Assembly: GCA_902604525.1 (NCBI GenBank)
Contig: CACKYY010000005.1
Location: 1 to 64,000 of the forward strand
Length of the DNA: 64,000 bases
Direction: 5' to 3'
From: an uncultured Pelagibacteraceae bacterium
GTDB taxonomy: Bacteria; Pseudomonadota; Alphaproteobacteria; Pelagibacterales; Pelagibacteraceae
Shown here: positions 30,634 through 41,464 of the stretch, piece by piece
Layout of the letters: every line of letters starts with the position of its first letter
How positions within the stretch are numbered: the stretch's first letter is position 1
The notes under the pieces: model-generated
The model's input: the letters and a program-made list of their open reading frames with translations, nothing else
Databases searched by the model: none
What the model was told of the DNA's origin: nothing
Made by a program: the position numbers and the translations under genes

Positions 30634-32258
30634 TGTAATTTAATTATTTCCCATTTTATAATTTGCTCATTTTCTTTATTCATTCCAGAAATAAAAATAT
30701 TTTGATTATCTTTGTATGAATTTTTATTACCGAAATATAAGCTATTATCAATATTTATATCCAATTTATCACAACTGAATCTCCAACCTTCATCCTCCAA
30801 TTCAATAAGTATAGATTTATTGTCTTGAGTTTTCATTACTTTGGAATTTGGATAAAGGTGAAATCTAATATCAAACTTTATTTCTTTAGTAGGATTTTTT
30901 CTTAATATTTTATCATATCCAACAAATTTGTTTTGTTCTGGATAAAACTCCAGTTCTCTTTCATGAATTGTCCCAAATTTTTGTAAATATCCATTATGTG
31001 AGCCTGAAATTTTCCAATAATTTTTTTCATATATAATATTCTTTTTTGAAACTTTAAGTCCTTTTTCTAATAAAATATTATTATTATTTTTTTTGGAAGA
31101 GCATGAGGAAAAATCTTCAACAATCAATGTGCTATGAAGAGCGGTGCTCTTAGATAGTTTATTTAGTTTGTTATTTTTGTTCGAAAAATACCCTGTATTG
31201 GTTATTAACCTTTTTTGATTTGAAAATATTTCAAAAGATAGAGCACCGTACTGATAATCAACAGAAAAATTTTTGCTTGGACTTGAGCCCACATCCATTG
31301 CTAAAATAATTTTTTTATCTTTCAGAATGGCGTACCCGCCTAGCTCGTTCACATCATTTTTAAAAGTATAACCAAATCTTTTTAAGTATTGATCAAAATC
31401 TTTGTTCTCTGAATGATAATTACCATTAAAGAAAACGTCGGTACCAATATTTTTCCAGATAAATGCATAACTTGATCCTAAATGAAATATTGTTTCATCT
31501 ATATATTCAGGAATGACATTTTGAGATTCTTTGAACCACTCTCTTATGATGATAAAATATTTTAGATAAAAGACCAATTGTTTAATGTTTCTCGACTTTG
31601 TAAAGCCCTGGTTGTCAATTGAAGATTTAATTATATTTTTTAAAATACCCAATCCACTTTCAAGATAGTTTTTTTCACTTTTATAAGCTAATCCAGTTAA
31701 AATTATCGCAGAACAACCAATTAATTTATTTTCAAATGCATTTGAGGATCCAACTTCACTTAACAAATGATTAGTTTGTTTTTGAATCATGTGATCAAAC
31801 ATTAAACGATATTCTTTATCACTATCCTGATAGGTAAGCTGATGATTGGATAGCCAGGCAATTATTCTTTTAGCAGTTAAATCAAATTCCCAACTATGTT
31901 TGTTATATTTATTATTCTCTTTTACCCAATTTTTAATGACTGACTGTGTAGTTTCTTTTGAGGATTTTAAATCAAGACTGAAAAACCAAAAAAAATTATT
32001 TAATTTTTCGTAATCTTTTGTACTCATTTTGTTTTGCCAAATAGATTCAACAGCAAAATCTTCAATTCGGTATTTTTTATTTTGATATTTTATAATTGAA
32101 GAGAGAAGGTGGGGACTTGGCTTATATTGAAAATTATTATCAAAAGTTCTTGAAATTTTTTTTTCATAAAAATTAGAATTTTGATAAATTTTTTTAATAT
32201 TATTCTTTAAACCAAAATAGAACTGGCCAAAAAAACCTAAGGAATTCGCATTAATCAT
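30630..32258 (-). CDS. heparinase II/III family protein
   Basis: LGGYAILKDKKIILAMDVGSSP...HSTLIVEDFSS, WRFSCD; purH-adjacent as in many alphaproteobacteria. Confidence 0.85.
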   Translation of the reverse strand: MINANSLGFFGQFYFGLKNNIKKIYQNSNFYEKKISRTFDNNFQYKPSPHLLSSIIKYQNKKYRIEDFAVESIWQNKMSTKDYEKLNNFFWFFSLDLKSSKETTQSVIKNWVKENNKYNKHSWEFDLTAKRIIAWLSNHQLTYQDSDKEYRLMFDHMIQKQTNHLLSEVGSSNAFENKLIGCSAIILTGLAYKSEKNYLESGLGILKNIIKSSIDNQGFTKSRNIKQLVFYLKYFIIIREWFKESQNVIPEYIDETIFHLGSSYAFIWKNIGTDVFFNGNYHSENKDFDQYLKRFGYTFKNDVNELGGYAILKDKKIILAMDVGSSPSKNFSVDYQYGALSFEIFSNQKRLITNTGYFSNKNNKLNKLSKSTALHSTLIVEDFSSCSSKKNNNNILLEKGLKVSKKNIIYEKNYWKISGSHNGYLQKFGTIHERELEFYPEQNKFVGYDKILRKNPTKEIKFDIRFHLYPNSKVMKTQDNKSILIELEDEGWRFSCDKLDINIDNSLYFGNKNSYKDNQNIFISGMNKENEQIIKWEIIKLQ

Positions 32259-32262
32259 TAAC

Positions 32263-32922
32263 TTATTTTAGTTTTAATAAATTAATATTCTTTTTTATAT
32301 CTCCATCATTACTTTTGAATACAGTTGTACCTGAAACAAGAATATTTGCTCCAGCATCAATAGCAATTTTGCAATTTTCAAAATTTATTCCACCATCTAT
32401 TTCAATATCAAACGTCAAATTTTTTTCTTGTTGAATTTTTTTAAGTTGTTTAATTTTATCCAGAACCTCTGGCATAAATTTTTGACCTCCAAAACCTGGA
32501 TTAACACTCATGATTAAAACCAAATCAACTTGATCTAAATATTCAGTAATTAATTCAATCTTTGACTCCGGATTAAGAGAAACTCCAACCTTTTTTTTTA
32601 AATCTATAATAGTTTTAATTGACTCTGCTAAGTTTTGAGTGGCCTCTGGGTGAATCGTAATTATATCTGCTCCTGCCTCTGCATATGCTTTTATGTATTT
32701 ATGCACTGGTGAAATCATTAAGTGTACATCAAACTTTAAAGAGCAGTGCTTTCGAAGAGCCTTAATAACGGGGGGGCCAATAGTTAAATTTGGAACAAAA
32801 TGACCGTCCATGACATCTACGTGTATCATATCTGCGCCACCTTCCTCTAATCTTTTAATTTCAGTACCTAGCTGACTAAAGTCAGCAGATAAAATTGAGG
32901 GTGAAATTTGTATATTTTTCAT
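32263..32922 (-). CDS. rpe: ribulose-phosphate 3-epimerase
   Basis: ISPSILSADFSQLG, HVDVMDGHFVPNLTIGPPVIKALR, MSVNPGFGGQKF, EIDGGIN. Confidence 0.98.
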   Translation of the reverse strand: MKNIQISPSILSADFSQLGTEIKRLEEGGADMIHVDVMDGHFVPNLTIGPPVIKALRKHCSLKFDVHLMISPVHKYIKAYAEAGADIITIHPEATQNLAESIKTIIDLKKKVGVSLNPESKIELITEYLDQVDLVLIMSVNPGFGGQKFMPEVLDKIKQLKKIQQEKNLTFDIEIDGGINFENCKIAIDAGANILVSGTTVFKSNDGDIKKNINLLKLK

Positions 32923-32950
32923 TGATAACTAGATTTACTAGTATCAATTT

Positions 32951-33307
32951 TTAAAATTTAATTGAATTAAAAAATTGATAAATTTGTCTTGATATTTCAC
33001 TTTCGAGAGGAAATGATAGCATTCCCATAACAGAATACCCCAAGATCCAAGGCATTAAATAAAATCTAATCATATAAAAAAACCAAGCCACATACAAGGG
33101 TACAAGAGGACCTATAATAAATGATGGGGTAATTGGTTTAAATAGTCTGATTAAAGGATTTGTATATTTAACAAACACTCTCATAAAAAAGAATTCAGAA
33201 TCCTCTTTTTGAAAGATGTTCATTGCAACTCGACCGATTAATGTCCACATGATTATGCCAAAGAAATAATCAATAAAATATATAAACGGATGAAAGTTTG
33301 CTGACAT
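32951..33307 (-). CDS. conserved hypothetical membrane protein
   Basis: 118 aa, several predicted hydrophobic segments; in-line with rpe. Confidence 0.65.
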   Translation of the reverse strand: MSANFHPFIYFIDYFFGIIMWTLIGRVAMNIFQKEDSEFFFMRVFVKYTNPLIRLFKPITPSFIIGPLVPLYVAWFFYMIRFYLMPWILGYSVMGMLSFPLESEISRQIYQFFNSIKF

Positions 33308-33340
33308 TTAAGATTTATATTTGAAAAAGAAAAGAAAGAA

Positions 33341-33364
33341 AAGGGGCGAAATTAATCGCCCCTT
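33341..33364 (-). terminator. intrinsic terminator downstream of the symporter operon
   Basis: Perfect 9-bp inverted repeat AAGGGGCGA-AATTAA-TCGCCCCTT; read on the minus strand it is followed by TTTCTTTCTTTTCTTTTTC. Confidence 0.8.
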
Positions 33365-33375
33365 ATAAAGTTTAT

Positions 33376-35187
33376 TTACTGTTTTCCAAGAATTGTTTTA
33401 CCACTTGGTACACGTACTTCATCAACCATTTTTTGAGTTGCTTTGTCTGGCTCTTGAGTCATTAAACTCACAACCACCATTGCAACCAAACTAACAGCTG
33501 ATCCGAAGATACCAAATGTTAATTGAGTAATTCCTAGGAATCCACTTCCACCAGTTCGTACCCAAACTAAGTACCAAGTACCAGCAGCTAGACCTCCTAA
33601 CATACCAGCAATAGCACCTTGTCTGTTAGCTCTCTTCCACCATACACCAAGTACAAGTGGGAAGAACAATCCAGACATCGCAAAGTCAAATGCCCATATG
33701 ACCGAACCTAAGATACCTTGGATCTCCATTGCCGCAATAGTTGCTCCAGCAAAACCAATTACTACAAGTAATACCCTTGCAACAACTAGTCGTTTTGCAG
33801 TTTCCGCTTTTGGATCAATGATCTTATAGTAAACATCATGTGATATAGCGTTTGCAATCGCTAGGATCAAACCATCAGCTGTTGACATGGCAGCTGCCAT
33901 ACCTCCAGCAGCAACCAGACCTGAAATTACGTAAGGTAATCCAGCTATCTCCGGTGTTGCTAATACAACGGCTTTACCACCCATGAAGAACTCGTTTAAT
34001 TCAACAGTTCCATTTCCGTTAAAGTCGCTGATAAACATTAAGTTTGCTTGGTTCCAGTTTTGATACCAATCTATCGCTTGAACTTCTGCAATTGATTTAC
34101 CGATAATACCAGTTGATAAATTCGGATCAATCAATGACAACTTAGATAGTGTAGCTAACATTGGAGCAGAAGAATAAAGTAAGAAGATAAAGAATAGTGA
34201 CCAACCTACTGATTTTCTAGCTGCTTTAACACTTGGAGTAGTGAAGTATCTCATCATCACGTGAGGTAATGATGCTGTTCCCATCATCATCGCCAATGCT
34301 AATGAAATAAATGCCCATGGTGTTGCGTTAACTGCAGAGTGAGCTTTAGTTATTCCTGCTAAGCCTTTAGGTACCGTTGCTAAATCAGCAGCAGAGTTTT
34401 TAACAAAACCAAACTGTGATTCTAACTCACCAATTCTAGCCACTTCGTCAGCTAACATAAAGTGCGGGAAGAAACCTGCACCCATTTTGTTACTGATCCA
34501 GAATACTGGAAGTAAGTAAGCTATAATTAGAACGATATATTGTGCAACCTGTGTCCAAGTTACCCCTCTCATACCACCTAACATTGAACATAATAAAATA
34601 CTTATTAGTCCAATATAAACTGCGTATTGAAATGGGATATCAAGTGCAACAGATGCAATAGTACCTGTAGCGTTAATTTGTGCTGTTACATAAGTAAATG
34701 AAGCAACGGTTAAAACCACTACTGCACTAAACCTAGCTAAATTACCACCGTATCTTGTACCTATAAAATCTGGAACTGTATAACAGCCAAATTTTCTTAA
34801 GTATGGTGCTAATAAAGATGCAACTAACACATAACCACCAGTCCAACCTACAAGTAGAGCCATATAACCGTAACCTTTAAAGTAAATACCTCCAGCCATT
34901 GCAACGAATGAAGCACCAGACATCCAGTCTGCTGCCGTGGCCATTCCATTGAATACTGTTGGTACTTGTCTTCCAGCTACGTAATACGCATCTGCTTGGG
35001 CTGTTCGTGACAGGTAGCCGATCAATGCATAGATGAACACGGTAAATGCTACAAAAGCAATACCGATTGCTTTCGCAGTCATACCCATCTGTTCTGCAAT
35101 TGCCATAATAATTATGAATCCTATGAACCCTCCGGTATAGATTCCATAAATCTTAGGCAAGTTGTCTATAAAATTACCCTGTTTCAT
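33376..35187 (-). CDS. sodium:solute symporter (ActP/acetate-type, DUF4212-paired) with embedded EF-hand loop
   Basis: ADAYYVAGRQVPTVFNGMATAADWMSGASFV, SSS-family helices; partner DUF4212 gene upstream; near acs. Confidence 0.92.
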   Translation of the reverse strand: MKQGNFIDNLPKIYGIYTGGFIGFIIIMAIAEQMGMTAKAIGIAFVAFTVFIYALIGYLSRTAQADAYYVAGRQVPTVFNGMATAADWMSGASFVAMAGGIYFKGYGYMALLVGWTGGYVLVASLLAPYLRKFGCYTVPDFIGTRYGGNLARFSAVVVLTVASFTYVTAQINATGTIASVALDIPFQYAVYIGLISILLCSMLGGMRGVTWTQVAQYIVLIIAYLLPVFWISNKMGAGFFPHFMLADEVARIGELESQFGFVKNSAADLATVPKGLAGITKAHSAVNATPWAFISLALAMMMGTASLPHVMMRYFTTPSVKAARKSVGWSLFFIFLLYSSAPMLATLSKLSLIDPNLSTGIIGKSIAEVQAIDWYQNWNQANLMFISDFNGNGTVELNEFFMGGKAVVLATPEIAGLPYVISGLVAAGGMAAAMSTADGLILAIANAISHDVYYKIIDPKAETAKRLVVARVLLVVIGFAGATIAAMEIQGILGSVIWAFDFAMSGLFFPLVLGVWWKRANRQGAIAGMLGGLAAGTWYLVWVRTGGSGFLGITQLTFGIFGSAVSLVAMVVVSLMTQEPDKATQKMVDEVRVPSGKTILGKQ

Positions 35188-35447
35188 TATTCATCCTCTC
35201 TTTCGCTGAAGCCAAACTCTTCATCGATTTTTTCTTGCCTATTCGCAAACCAGAAAATTAGAATTACGAATGCGCCAAGAGATCCCTGACATGTAAACCA
35301 ATATGTCCACGGATAACCGAAAGGTCCTGTGACCTCGTTCATTTCAGCTCCAAAAAGGAAGATGCCAATTGAGAATATAAACCAGATTGCTAATGTTATC
35401 ATCAGCAAACCTCTGGATTTCTCCCAATGTTTTTCTTGATTTGACAT
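35187..35447 (-). CDS. DUF4212 symporter small subunit
   Basis: HWEKSRGLLMITLAIWFIFSIGIFLFG...FGYPWTYWFTCQGSLGAFVILIFWFANR. Confidence 0.93.
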   Translation of the reverse strand: MSNQEKHWEKSRGLLMITLAIWFIFSIGIFLFGAEMNEVTGPFGYPWTYWFTCQGSLGAFVILIFWFANRQEKIDEEFGFSEREDE

Positions 35448-35581
35448 TTTTACCTCTCTATTTAGTTATAACTGGCAAAACCATAACCATTATAAGGCTT
35501 TTGAAAAGACCTAAATTTAACCATAATAGGTACTTATTTACTGACTTTTTTAAGGTATAAATGCCACATACAGGGCAAATT

Positions 35582-36205
35582 ATGTCAAAATACAAGTTAA
35601 CTTGGAAAGATCTAACAACAACGGATTTTAAAACATATTTGTTCGCAATGTTTAAAGCGTTCATTCCTAAAAAAAAAATTAAAAGTTTAGATGAACTCGA
35701 GGTATTTATTCAAACTAAATCTGCATGGGTTACGCAAGTAACTTTATATAATTATTTAAAAACTCGGATGGGAACAAGATATGTCCTCCATTTTGATAAT
35801 GATGAATTCATGAGATCCGTCAATCTTGCTAAATGGAATATTTATTCTGTAGCACTTCAAGACTTATCGTTTTTTACTTTCTCTTATTTGAGAGTGAATT
35901 TTAATTTTCAAGACATCAATAAAGCAAAAGAAACTTTTAATAAAATATTAGATGATGAAATTTCTAATAAAATGCCATTAGATATTGTTGACCAGGCTAG
36001 ACTAGATTTTGATAGTAGATTTCAAAATATTAATTGGGATACTTATTATACCGATTTACCATTTAATCCAAGTGCACTATCATTATATAAGTGGGCACCA
36101 ATTGCTGAAGAGTTAAAAACTCTAGATCGAAAAATTGTGTTAAACTCTATGATATTAAAGTGGGATGTTATCAAACAAGAATTTCAAAACTTAATTCAGT
36201 TTTAA
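35582..36205 (+). CDS. conserved hypothetical protein (track start 35561; MSKYKLTW start preferred)
   Basis: ORF of about 207 aa between actP-like and acs-like genes; no recognised domain. Confidence 0.7.
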   Translation: MSKYKLTWKDLTTTDFKTYLFAMFKAFIPKKKIKSLDELEVFIQTKSAWVTQVTLYNYLKTRMGTRYVLHFDNDEFMRSVNLAKWNIYSVALQDLSFFTFSYLRVNFNFQDINKAKETFNKILDDEISNKMPLDIVDQARLDFDSRFQNINWDTYYTDLPFNPSALSLYKWAPIAEELKTLDRKIVLNSMILKWDVIKQEFQNLIQF

Positions 36206-38286
36206 ATATTTTTTCTATTATCAACCAAACTATCAACAACACTTGGATCAGCTAAAGTAGTTGTATCACCTAATTGTCCATGTTCGTTTGCAGCAATCTT
36301 TCTTAAAATTCTTCTCATTATTTTCCCTGATCTTGTTTTTGGAAGACCTGGAGTAAAGTGTATTAAGTCTGGAGTTGCTAGAGGTCCAATCTGTTTTCTG
36401 ACCCAAAGTTTTAAATCTCTTTCAAGATCTCCCGTTTCTGTTTCTCCTGCATTTAAAGTGACATAACAATATAAACCATTTCCCTTAATATCGTGTGGAT
36501 AACCAACTACAGCTGCTTCAGCTACTTTTGGGTGAGCAACAAATGCACTTTCAATTTCAGCTGTACCTAAATTATGTCCTGATACAATAATTACATCATC
36601 AACTCTTCCTGTAATCCAGTAATATCCATCTTTATCTCTTCTACATCCATCACCGGTAAAATATTTTCCATTAAACTGAGAAAAATATGTGTCGATAAAT
36701 CTTTGATGGTCTCCATAAACAGTTCTCATTTGACCTGGCCATGATTGAGCAATACAAAGTCTTCCTTCACCAGCGCCTTTTATCTCTTTACCGTTTTTAT
36801 CAACGATGACAGGCTTTATTCCATAGAAAGGTTTTGTCGCTGAACCAGGTTTTAATGGAATGGCGCCAGTTTGAGGAGCTATCAGTATTCCCCCAGTCTC
36901 AGTTTGCCACCAAGTATCTACAATTGGGCTCTTAGAGTTTCCAACTGTTTTGTAATACCACATCCAAGCTTCAGGATTAATTGGTTCACCAACTGTCCCA
37001 AGTAATTTTAAAGATTTTCTAGATGTTTTTTTAACCGGTTTATCACCTTCACGCATTAAAGCTCTAATTGCCGTGGGAGCGGTGTAGAAAATATTAACTT
37101 TATATTTATCAACTATCTGCCACCATCTTGAAGTGTCAGGATAATTAGGAATTCCCTCAAACATGATTGTTGTCGCACCATTAGCAAGAGGTCCATAAAT
37201 AATATAACTATGTCCAGTTACCCATCCAATATCAGCAGTACACCAATAAATATCTTTTGGTTTATAGTTAAAAATATATTGATGTGTCATTGATGCGTAA
37301 ACCATATATCCACCAGTAGTATGAAGAACTCCTTTTGGTTTACCAGTTGAACCTGAAGTATACAAAATAAATAAAGGATCCTCAGCATTCATTTCTTCTG
37401 GCTCACAATGACTTGGAACATCTTTAATTAGATCATGATACCAAACATCCCTTTCTTCATTCCAATTGATGTAATTTCCAGTTCGTTTAACAACAATACA
37501 TTTTTTAACATTGGGACAACTTGTTAAAGCCTCATCAGTTGTATATTTTAATGGAATAGTTTTTCCACCTCTAACACCTTCATCAGCAGTGATTATATAT
37601 TCAGACTCGCAATCATTTACTCTGCCTGAAATTGATTCTGCAGAAAAACCACCAAATATAATCGAATGAACTGCTCCAATTCTAACACATGCTAGCATTA
37701 AAATTGCAAGCTCTGGGATCATGGTTAAATAAATTGTAACTCGATCACCTTTTTTAATTCCAAGTTTTTTTAAACCATTTGCTGCTTTGGAAACTTTTTG
37801 GTGTAATTGTTTGTAAGTTATTTTTTGACTATCTTTTGGATCATCGCCAACCCAAATAATTGCAGTTTTATCTTTTTTGTCTTTTAAATGCCTATCGATA
37901 CAGTTTGAAGAAGCATTTAAAGTTCCATCTTGGTACCATTTAATTTTTACTTCTTTAGCACTATATTTAACGTCTTTGATTTTTTTATAAGGTTTTATCC
38001 AAGTAATTCTTTTTCCCTCTTTCCTCCAAAAATCATCATTACTTTTTATAGATTGAGAGTATTTCTGTTGGTACTTACTTTTATTTGCTAAACTTGCCTT
38101 CACCCACTCTGGTTTAGTTTTAATAATTATTTCAGGGGGAGAAGAACCATTTTCTTTTTTAGTCTTTTTTTTGCTTTTCTTTCTTTTTTTAATTTTTTTT
38201 GAAACCTTTTTTACTTTATTTTTTTTCTTAACTTTTTTAGAAGATTTTTTTTTTACTTTAGATTTTTTTTTCTTTTTTTTTGGCAT
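36202..38286 (-). CDS. acs: acetyl-CoA synthetase with Lys-rich N-terminal extension
   Basis: [86 protein letters not shown]. Confidence 0.97.
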   Translation of the reverse strand: MPKKKKKKSKVKKKSSKKVKKKNKVKKVSKKIKKRKKSKKKTKKENGSSPPEIIIKTKPEWVKASLANKSKYQQKYSQSIKSNDDFWRKEGKRITWIKPYKKIKDVKYSAKEVKIKWYQDGTLNASSNCIDRHLKDKKDKTAIIWVGDDPKDSQKITYKQLHQKVSKAANGLKKLGIKKGDRVTIYLTMIPELAILMLACVRIGAVHSIIFGGFSAESISGRVNDCESEYIITADEGVRGGKTIPLKYTTDEALTSCPNVKKCIVVKRTGNYINWNEERDVWYHDLIKDVPSHCEPEEMNAEDPLFILYTSGSTGKPKGVLHTTGGYMVYASMTHQYIFNYKPKDIYWCTADIGWVTGHSYIIYGPLANGATTIMFEGIPNYPDTSRWWQIVDKYKVNIFYTAPTAIRALMREGDKPVKKTSRKSLKLLGTVGEPINPEAWMWYYKTVGNSKSPIVDTWWQTETGGILIAPQTGAIPLKPGSATKPFYGIKPVIVDKNGKEIKGAGEGRLCIAQSWPGQMRTVYGDHQRFIDTYFSQFNGKYFTGDGCRRDKDGYYWITGRVDDVIIVSGHNLGTAEIESAFVAHPKVAEAAVVGYPHDIKGNGLYCYVTLNAGETETGDLERDLKLWVRKQIGPLATPDLIHFTPGLPKTRSGKIMRRILRKIAANEHGQLGDTTTLADPSVVDSLVDNRKNI

Positions 38287-38301
38287 GTGAAATTTTTTAT
38301 A

Positions 38302-38715
38302 TTAAATCTTACTCATGTTATTTATAATTTTCCAGCTTTTATAATCGATTGGCATGACAGATAATCTGCTCTGTTTAATCAACCCTAAATTGCCCAATTT
38401 CTTATGTTTTTTTATGTTTTCCAAAGTAACTGCTCTATCTAATTTCTTTTTAAACTTAACGGTGACAGCTACAAAGCGGCCGCTTTTATCAGTTTTGTCT
38501 ATGTAATGTTCTTTAATGACTTCTACAATACCCACAATTTCTTTACCAATATTTGAGTGATAAAAAAAACAAAGATCACCCTTTTTCATAGACTTTAAAT
38601 TTTTTGCAGCCTGATAATTCCTTACACCATCCCAAGGAGCACCTTTAGAACCTGACTTTATTTGTTGATCAATAGACCACACATCTGGCTCAGATTTCAT
38701 TAACCAATACTGCAT
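38302..38715 (-). CDS. EVE domain-containing protein
   Basis: YWLMKSEPDVWSIDQQI...WDGVRNYQAAKNLKSMKKGDLCFFYHSN. Confidence 0.95.
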   Translation of the reverse strand: MQYWLMKSEPDVWSIDQQIKSGSKGAPWDGVRNYQAAKNLKSMKKGDLCFFYHSNIGKEIVGIVEVIKEHYIDKTDKSGRFVAVTVKFKKKLDRAVTLENIKKHKKLGNLGLIKQSRLSVMPIDYKSWKIINNMSKI

Positions 38716-39788
38716 TATAATTTGACTCCAGCTCCTTTTAAAAAAGCAGCATCTTCATCTAGTGACCATCTAGGTTTTGCAGGGTGATCTAATTCGCTAA
38801 ATTGTTTTAATTTAAATTTTTCTAAACCAACCATAGCTATCATTGCAGCATTATCTCCACAAAGTTCTTTTGGTGGAAAGATGCTTTGGTAATTTTGTTC
38901 TTCACATAAACTGATTAGCATATTTCTAATATTTTCGTTAGCTGCTACTCCTCCAGCAACTACAAAATTTTTTTTAGTTGGGTTACTCTGTTTTTCAAAA
39001 TCTTTAAAAGCAATTTTAGTTTTCTTATATAAAATTTCTTCAATTGTTCTTTGAAATGATGCGGCAAGATCAAATTTTTCTTGATCAGTTTTAATATTTT
39101 TTGTTATTCTTAACACTGCTGTTTTAAGACCAGCAAAAGATAAATTACAACCACCTTTATTAAAAATAGGTTTTGGTAAATTATATTTATTAGGATCACC
39201 TTCTTTTGCCAAAATCTCAATTTGTGGACCACCTGGAAATTCTATTCCTAAAAGTTTTGCAGTTTTATCAAATGCTTCTCCTAAAGCATCATCAATTGTT
39301 GTTCCTAATCTTTTATATTTTCCTAAACCTTGCACATTTAAAAATTGTGAATGACCTCCTGATATTAATAAAAGCAGGTAGGGATAATTTAAATTTGAAT
39401 TTAATTTAGGACTTAAGGCGTGACCTTCTAGATGATTAACAGCTATAAAAGGTTTATCTATAGAAGCGGCAAATGCTTTTCCAAAACTTAAACCAACTGA
39501 TAGACAAACAATTAAGCCAGGTCCTGCAGTGGAAGCTACAGCATCAATTTCATCAATTTTTTTTCCACTATCATCAATAGCTTTTTGAACAATCCAATCA
39601 ATTTTTTCAATATGGGATCGTGCTGCTAATTCTGGAACTACTCCTCCAAATTCCTTATGAACTTCAACTTGGCTTGAAACAATATTTGATAAAACTAAAG
39701 GGTTTCCCAGCTCATTTTCAGTTATTATTGATGCAGCTGTCTCATCACAGCTCGTTTCTATTCCAAGAATTAAGGGTTTTTTGATCAT
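38715..39788 (-). CDS. tsaD: tRNA N6-threonylcarbamoyladenosine transferase TsaD
   Basis: LGIETSCDETAASI, NHLEGHALSP, ISGGHSQFL, GGVAANENIR. Confidence 0.98.
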   Translation of the reverse strand: MIKKPLILGIETSCDETAASIITENELGNPLVLSNIVSSQVEVHKEFGGVVPELAARSHIEKIDWIVQKAIDDSGKKIDEIDAVASTAGPGLIVCLSVGLSFGKAFAASIDKPFIAVNHLEGHALSPKLNSNLNYPYLLLLISGGHSQFLNVQGLGKYKRLGTTIDDALGEAFDKTAKLLGIEFPGGPQIEILAKEGDPNKYNLPKPIFNKGGCNLSFAGLKTAVLRITKNIKTDQEKFDLAASFQRTIEEILYKKTKIAFKDFEKQSNPTKKNFVVAGGVAANENIRNMLISLCEEQNYQSIFPPKELCGDNAAMIAMVGLEKFKLKQFSELDHPAKPRWSLDEDAAFLKGAGVKL

Positions 39789-39844
39789 TCAAATAGTTTT
39801 TAATAATTGTACAATCTCAATACAAGTAAGAAATAAATATATTT

Positions 39845-40762
39845 ATGAATAGAAAAATTATCATTGGATCTAGAGGAAGCAAGTTAGCAATGCTTTATGC
39901 TGAAAAAGCTAAAGATAAAATTGTCAAAACTACTAATTTTAGTAATGAAGATGTATTTATAAAAAAAATTACTACTAAAGGGGATGAGTTTCAGGATGTA
40001 AGATTATCCGAAGTTGGAGGTAAAGGATTATTTTCAAGTAATATTGAAAAAGAGCTTCAAGATAAAAATATTGATGTTGCAGTTCATGCACTCAAAGACA
40101 TGCCAGCCCTTGAAACAAAAGGTCTTAAAACAAACTCATTTTTAGAAAGAAATGATCCAAGAGAAATTCTTATTACAATCAATAAAAAAAAATTAAGTGA
40201 ATTGAAAAAAAATTCTATAATTGGAACTTCATCTTTTAGAAGAGAATATCAAATTAAAAAAATTAGATCAGATCTTGAATGTAAACTTATTAGGGGAAAT
40301 GTTGATACACGGATTAAAAAATTAAAAGACGGAATATACGATGCAATAATTTTGTCTTATGCAGGAATTAAATTTTTAAATTTTGATAACAAAATCTCAG
40401 AAATTTTTTCCCCAGAACAAGTGATTCCAAGTGCTGGACAAGGTATAATCGCTCTTCAATGCAGAGAAGATGATGAGGAAATAATCTCAGTTTTAAAAAA
40501 AATAAATCACAATGAAACATTTATGAGAGCACATGTTGAGAGAAATATTTTAAAAGTTTTGGAGGGAGACTGCGAAACTGCAGTTGGAGCCCACTCCATA
40601 ATAAAAGAGGACAAAATTATCGTTGAAGCAGAACTATTCTCTTTAGATGGCACTAAAAGGTTTTATGAAAAAAAAACTGGCAAAGCAGAAGATTTCAGCC
40701 AAATTGGAAAAGAAATTGGTCAAATTTTAAAAACAAAATCTAACAATTCTTATAAAAGATAA
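39845..40762 (+). CDS. hemC: hydroxymethylbilane synthase
   Basis: IIGSRGSKLAMLYA, AVHALKDMPA, GTSSFRRE, GQGIIALQCRE, LEGDCETAVGAH. Confidence 0.98.
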   Translation: MNRKIIIGSRGSKLAMLYAEKAKDKIVKTTNFSNEDVFIKKITTKGDEFQDVRLSEVGGKGLFSSNIEKELQDKNIDVAVHALKDMPALETKGLKTNSFLERNDPREILITINKKKLSELKKNSIIGTSSFRREYQIKKIRSDLECKLIRGNVDTRIKKLKDGIYDAIILSYAGIKFLNFDNKISEIFSPEQVIPSAGQGIIALQCREDDEEIISVLKKINHNETFMRAHVERNILKVLEGDCETAVGAHSIIKEDKIIVEAELFSLDGTKRFYEKKTGKAEDFSQIGKEIGQILKTKSNNSYKR

Positions 40763-40763
40763 T

Positions 40764-41462
40764 ATGCATATTTTATTAACAAGACCATTAGAAGATTGTT
40801 CTGAAATGATTGTTAAATTTAAATCATTAGGTCACCAAGTTTCTCATCTTCCTTTATTAAGTGTTGAGGAGGTAATTCATGATAAAATTAATTTTGAGGA
40901 TTTTAATGGAATTATTTTCACTAGTGCTAATGCTGTAAAATTTCTAAACCATGATAAAATTAATAAGACAATCAAATGCTTTTGTGTTGGAGAGACAACT
41001 GAAAAAAAAGCAAGAAGTCTTGGTTTCCAAAATACAATTGCAGCAGAAGGAAATGTTTCAAACTTAAAAGAATTAATTTTGCAAAACTATGATGCATCGA
41101 GTGGTCAGTTACTTTATGTGAGTGGAGAGACAATATCCGTCGATCTAGACCAGCAGTTAATAAATGAAGGCTATAGTATTAAGAGGATTGTGAATTATAA
41201 AGTTGATCACAATATGAATTTTAATGAGGACTTTGTTAAAAAATTAAAACAAAATATACCTGACATGGTTTATGTTTACTCCCAAAATAGTGGATCAAGC
41301 TTTTTAAATTTTATCAAAATTCATCAACTAGAAAGTCTATGGATGGATACGAATTTAATGTGTATAGGTGAAAAAACCTCATCAATACTGAACGAAATTA
41401 AATGGAAAAAGATTTTTCTTTTTAATCCTGGAGAAGAGGAGTTTTTGTTATATAAAATTTAA
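40764..41462 (+). CDS. hemD: uroporphyrinogen-III synthase
   Basis: HILLTRPLEDCSEM, IIFTSANAVKFL, CIGEKTSSIL; follows hemC. Confidence 0.92.
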   Translation: MHILLTRPLEDCSEMIVKFKSLGHQVSHLPLLSVEEVIHDKINFEDFNGIIFTSANAVKFLNHDKINKTIKCFCVGETTEKKARSLGFQNTIAAEGNVSNLKELILQNYDASSGQLLYVSGETISVDLDQQLINEGYSIKRIVNYKVDHNMNFNEDFVKKLKQNIPDMVYVYSQNSGSSFLNFIKIHQLESLWMDTNLMCIGEKTSSILNEIKWKKIFLFNPGEEEFLLYKI

Positions 41463-41464
41463 CC

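Noticed and set aside
34261-34280. Second CACGTG-containing parS-like site in the symporter gene
   Set aside because: Only the central CACGTG hexamer matches (ATCATCACGTGAGGTA); flanks lack the TGTTT/AAACA arms
38150-38290. Simple-sequence T/A tract (possible repeat or CRISPR-like element)
   Set aside because: It is the Lys-rich coding region of acs, without regular spacer/repeat structure
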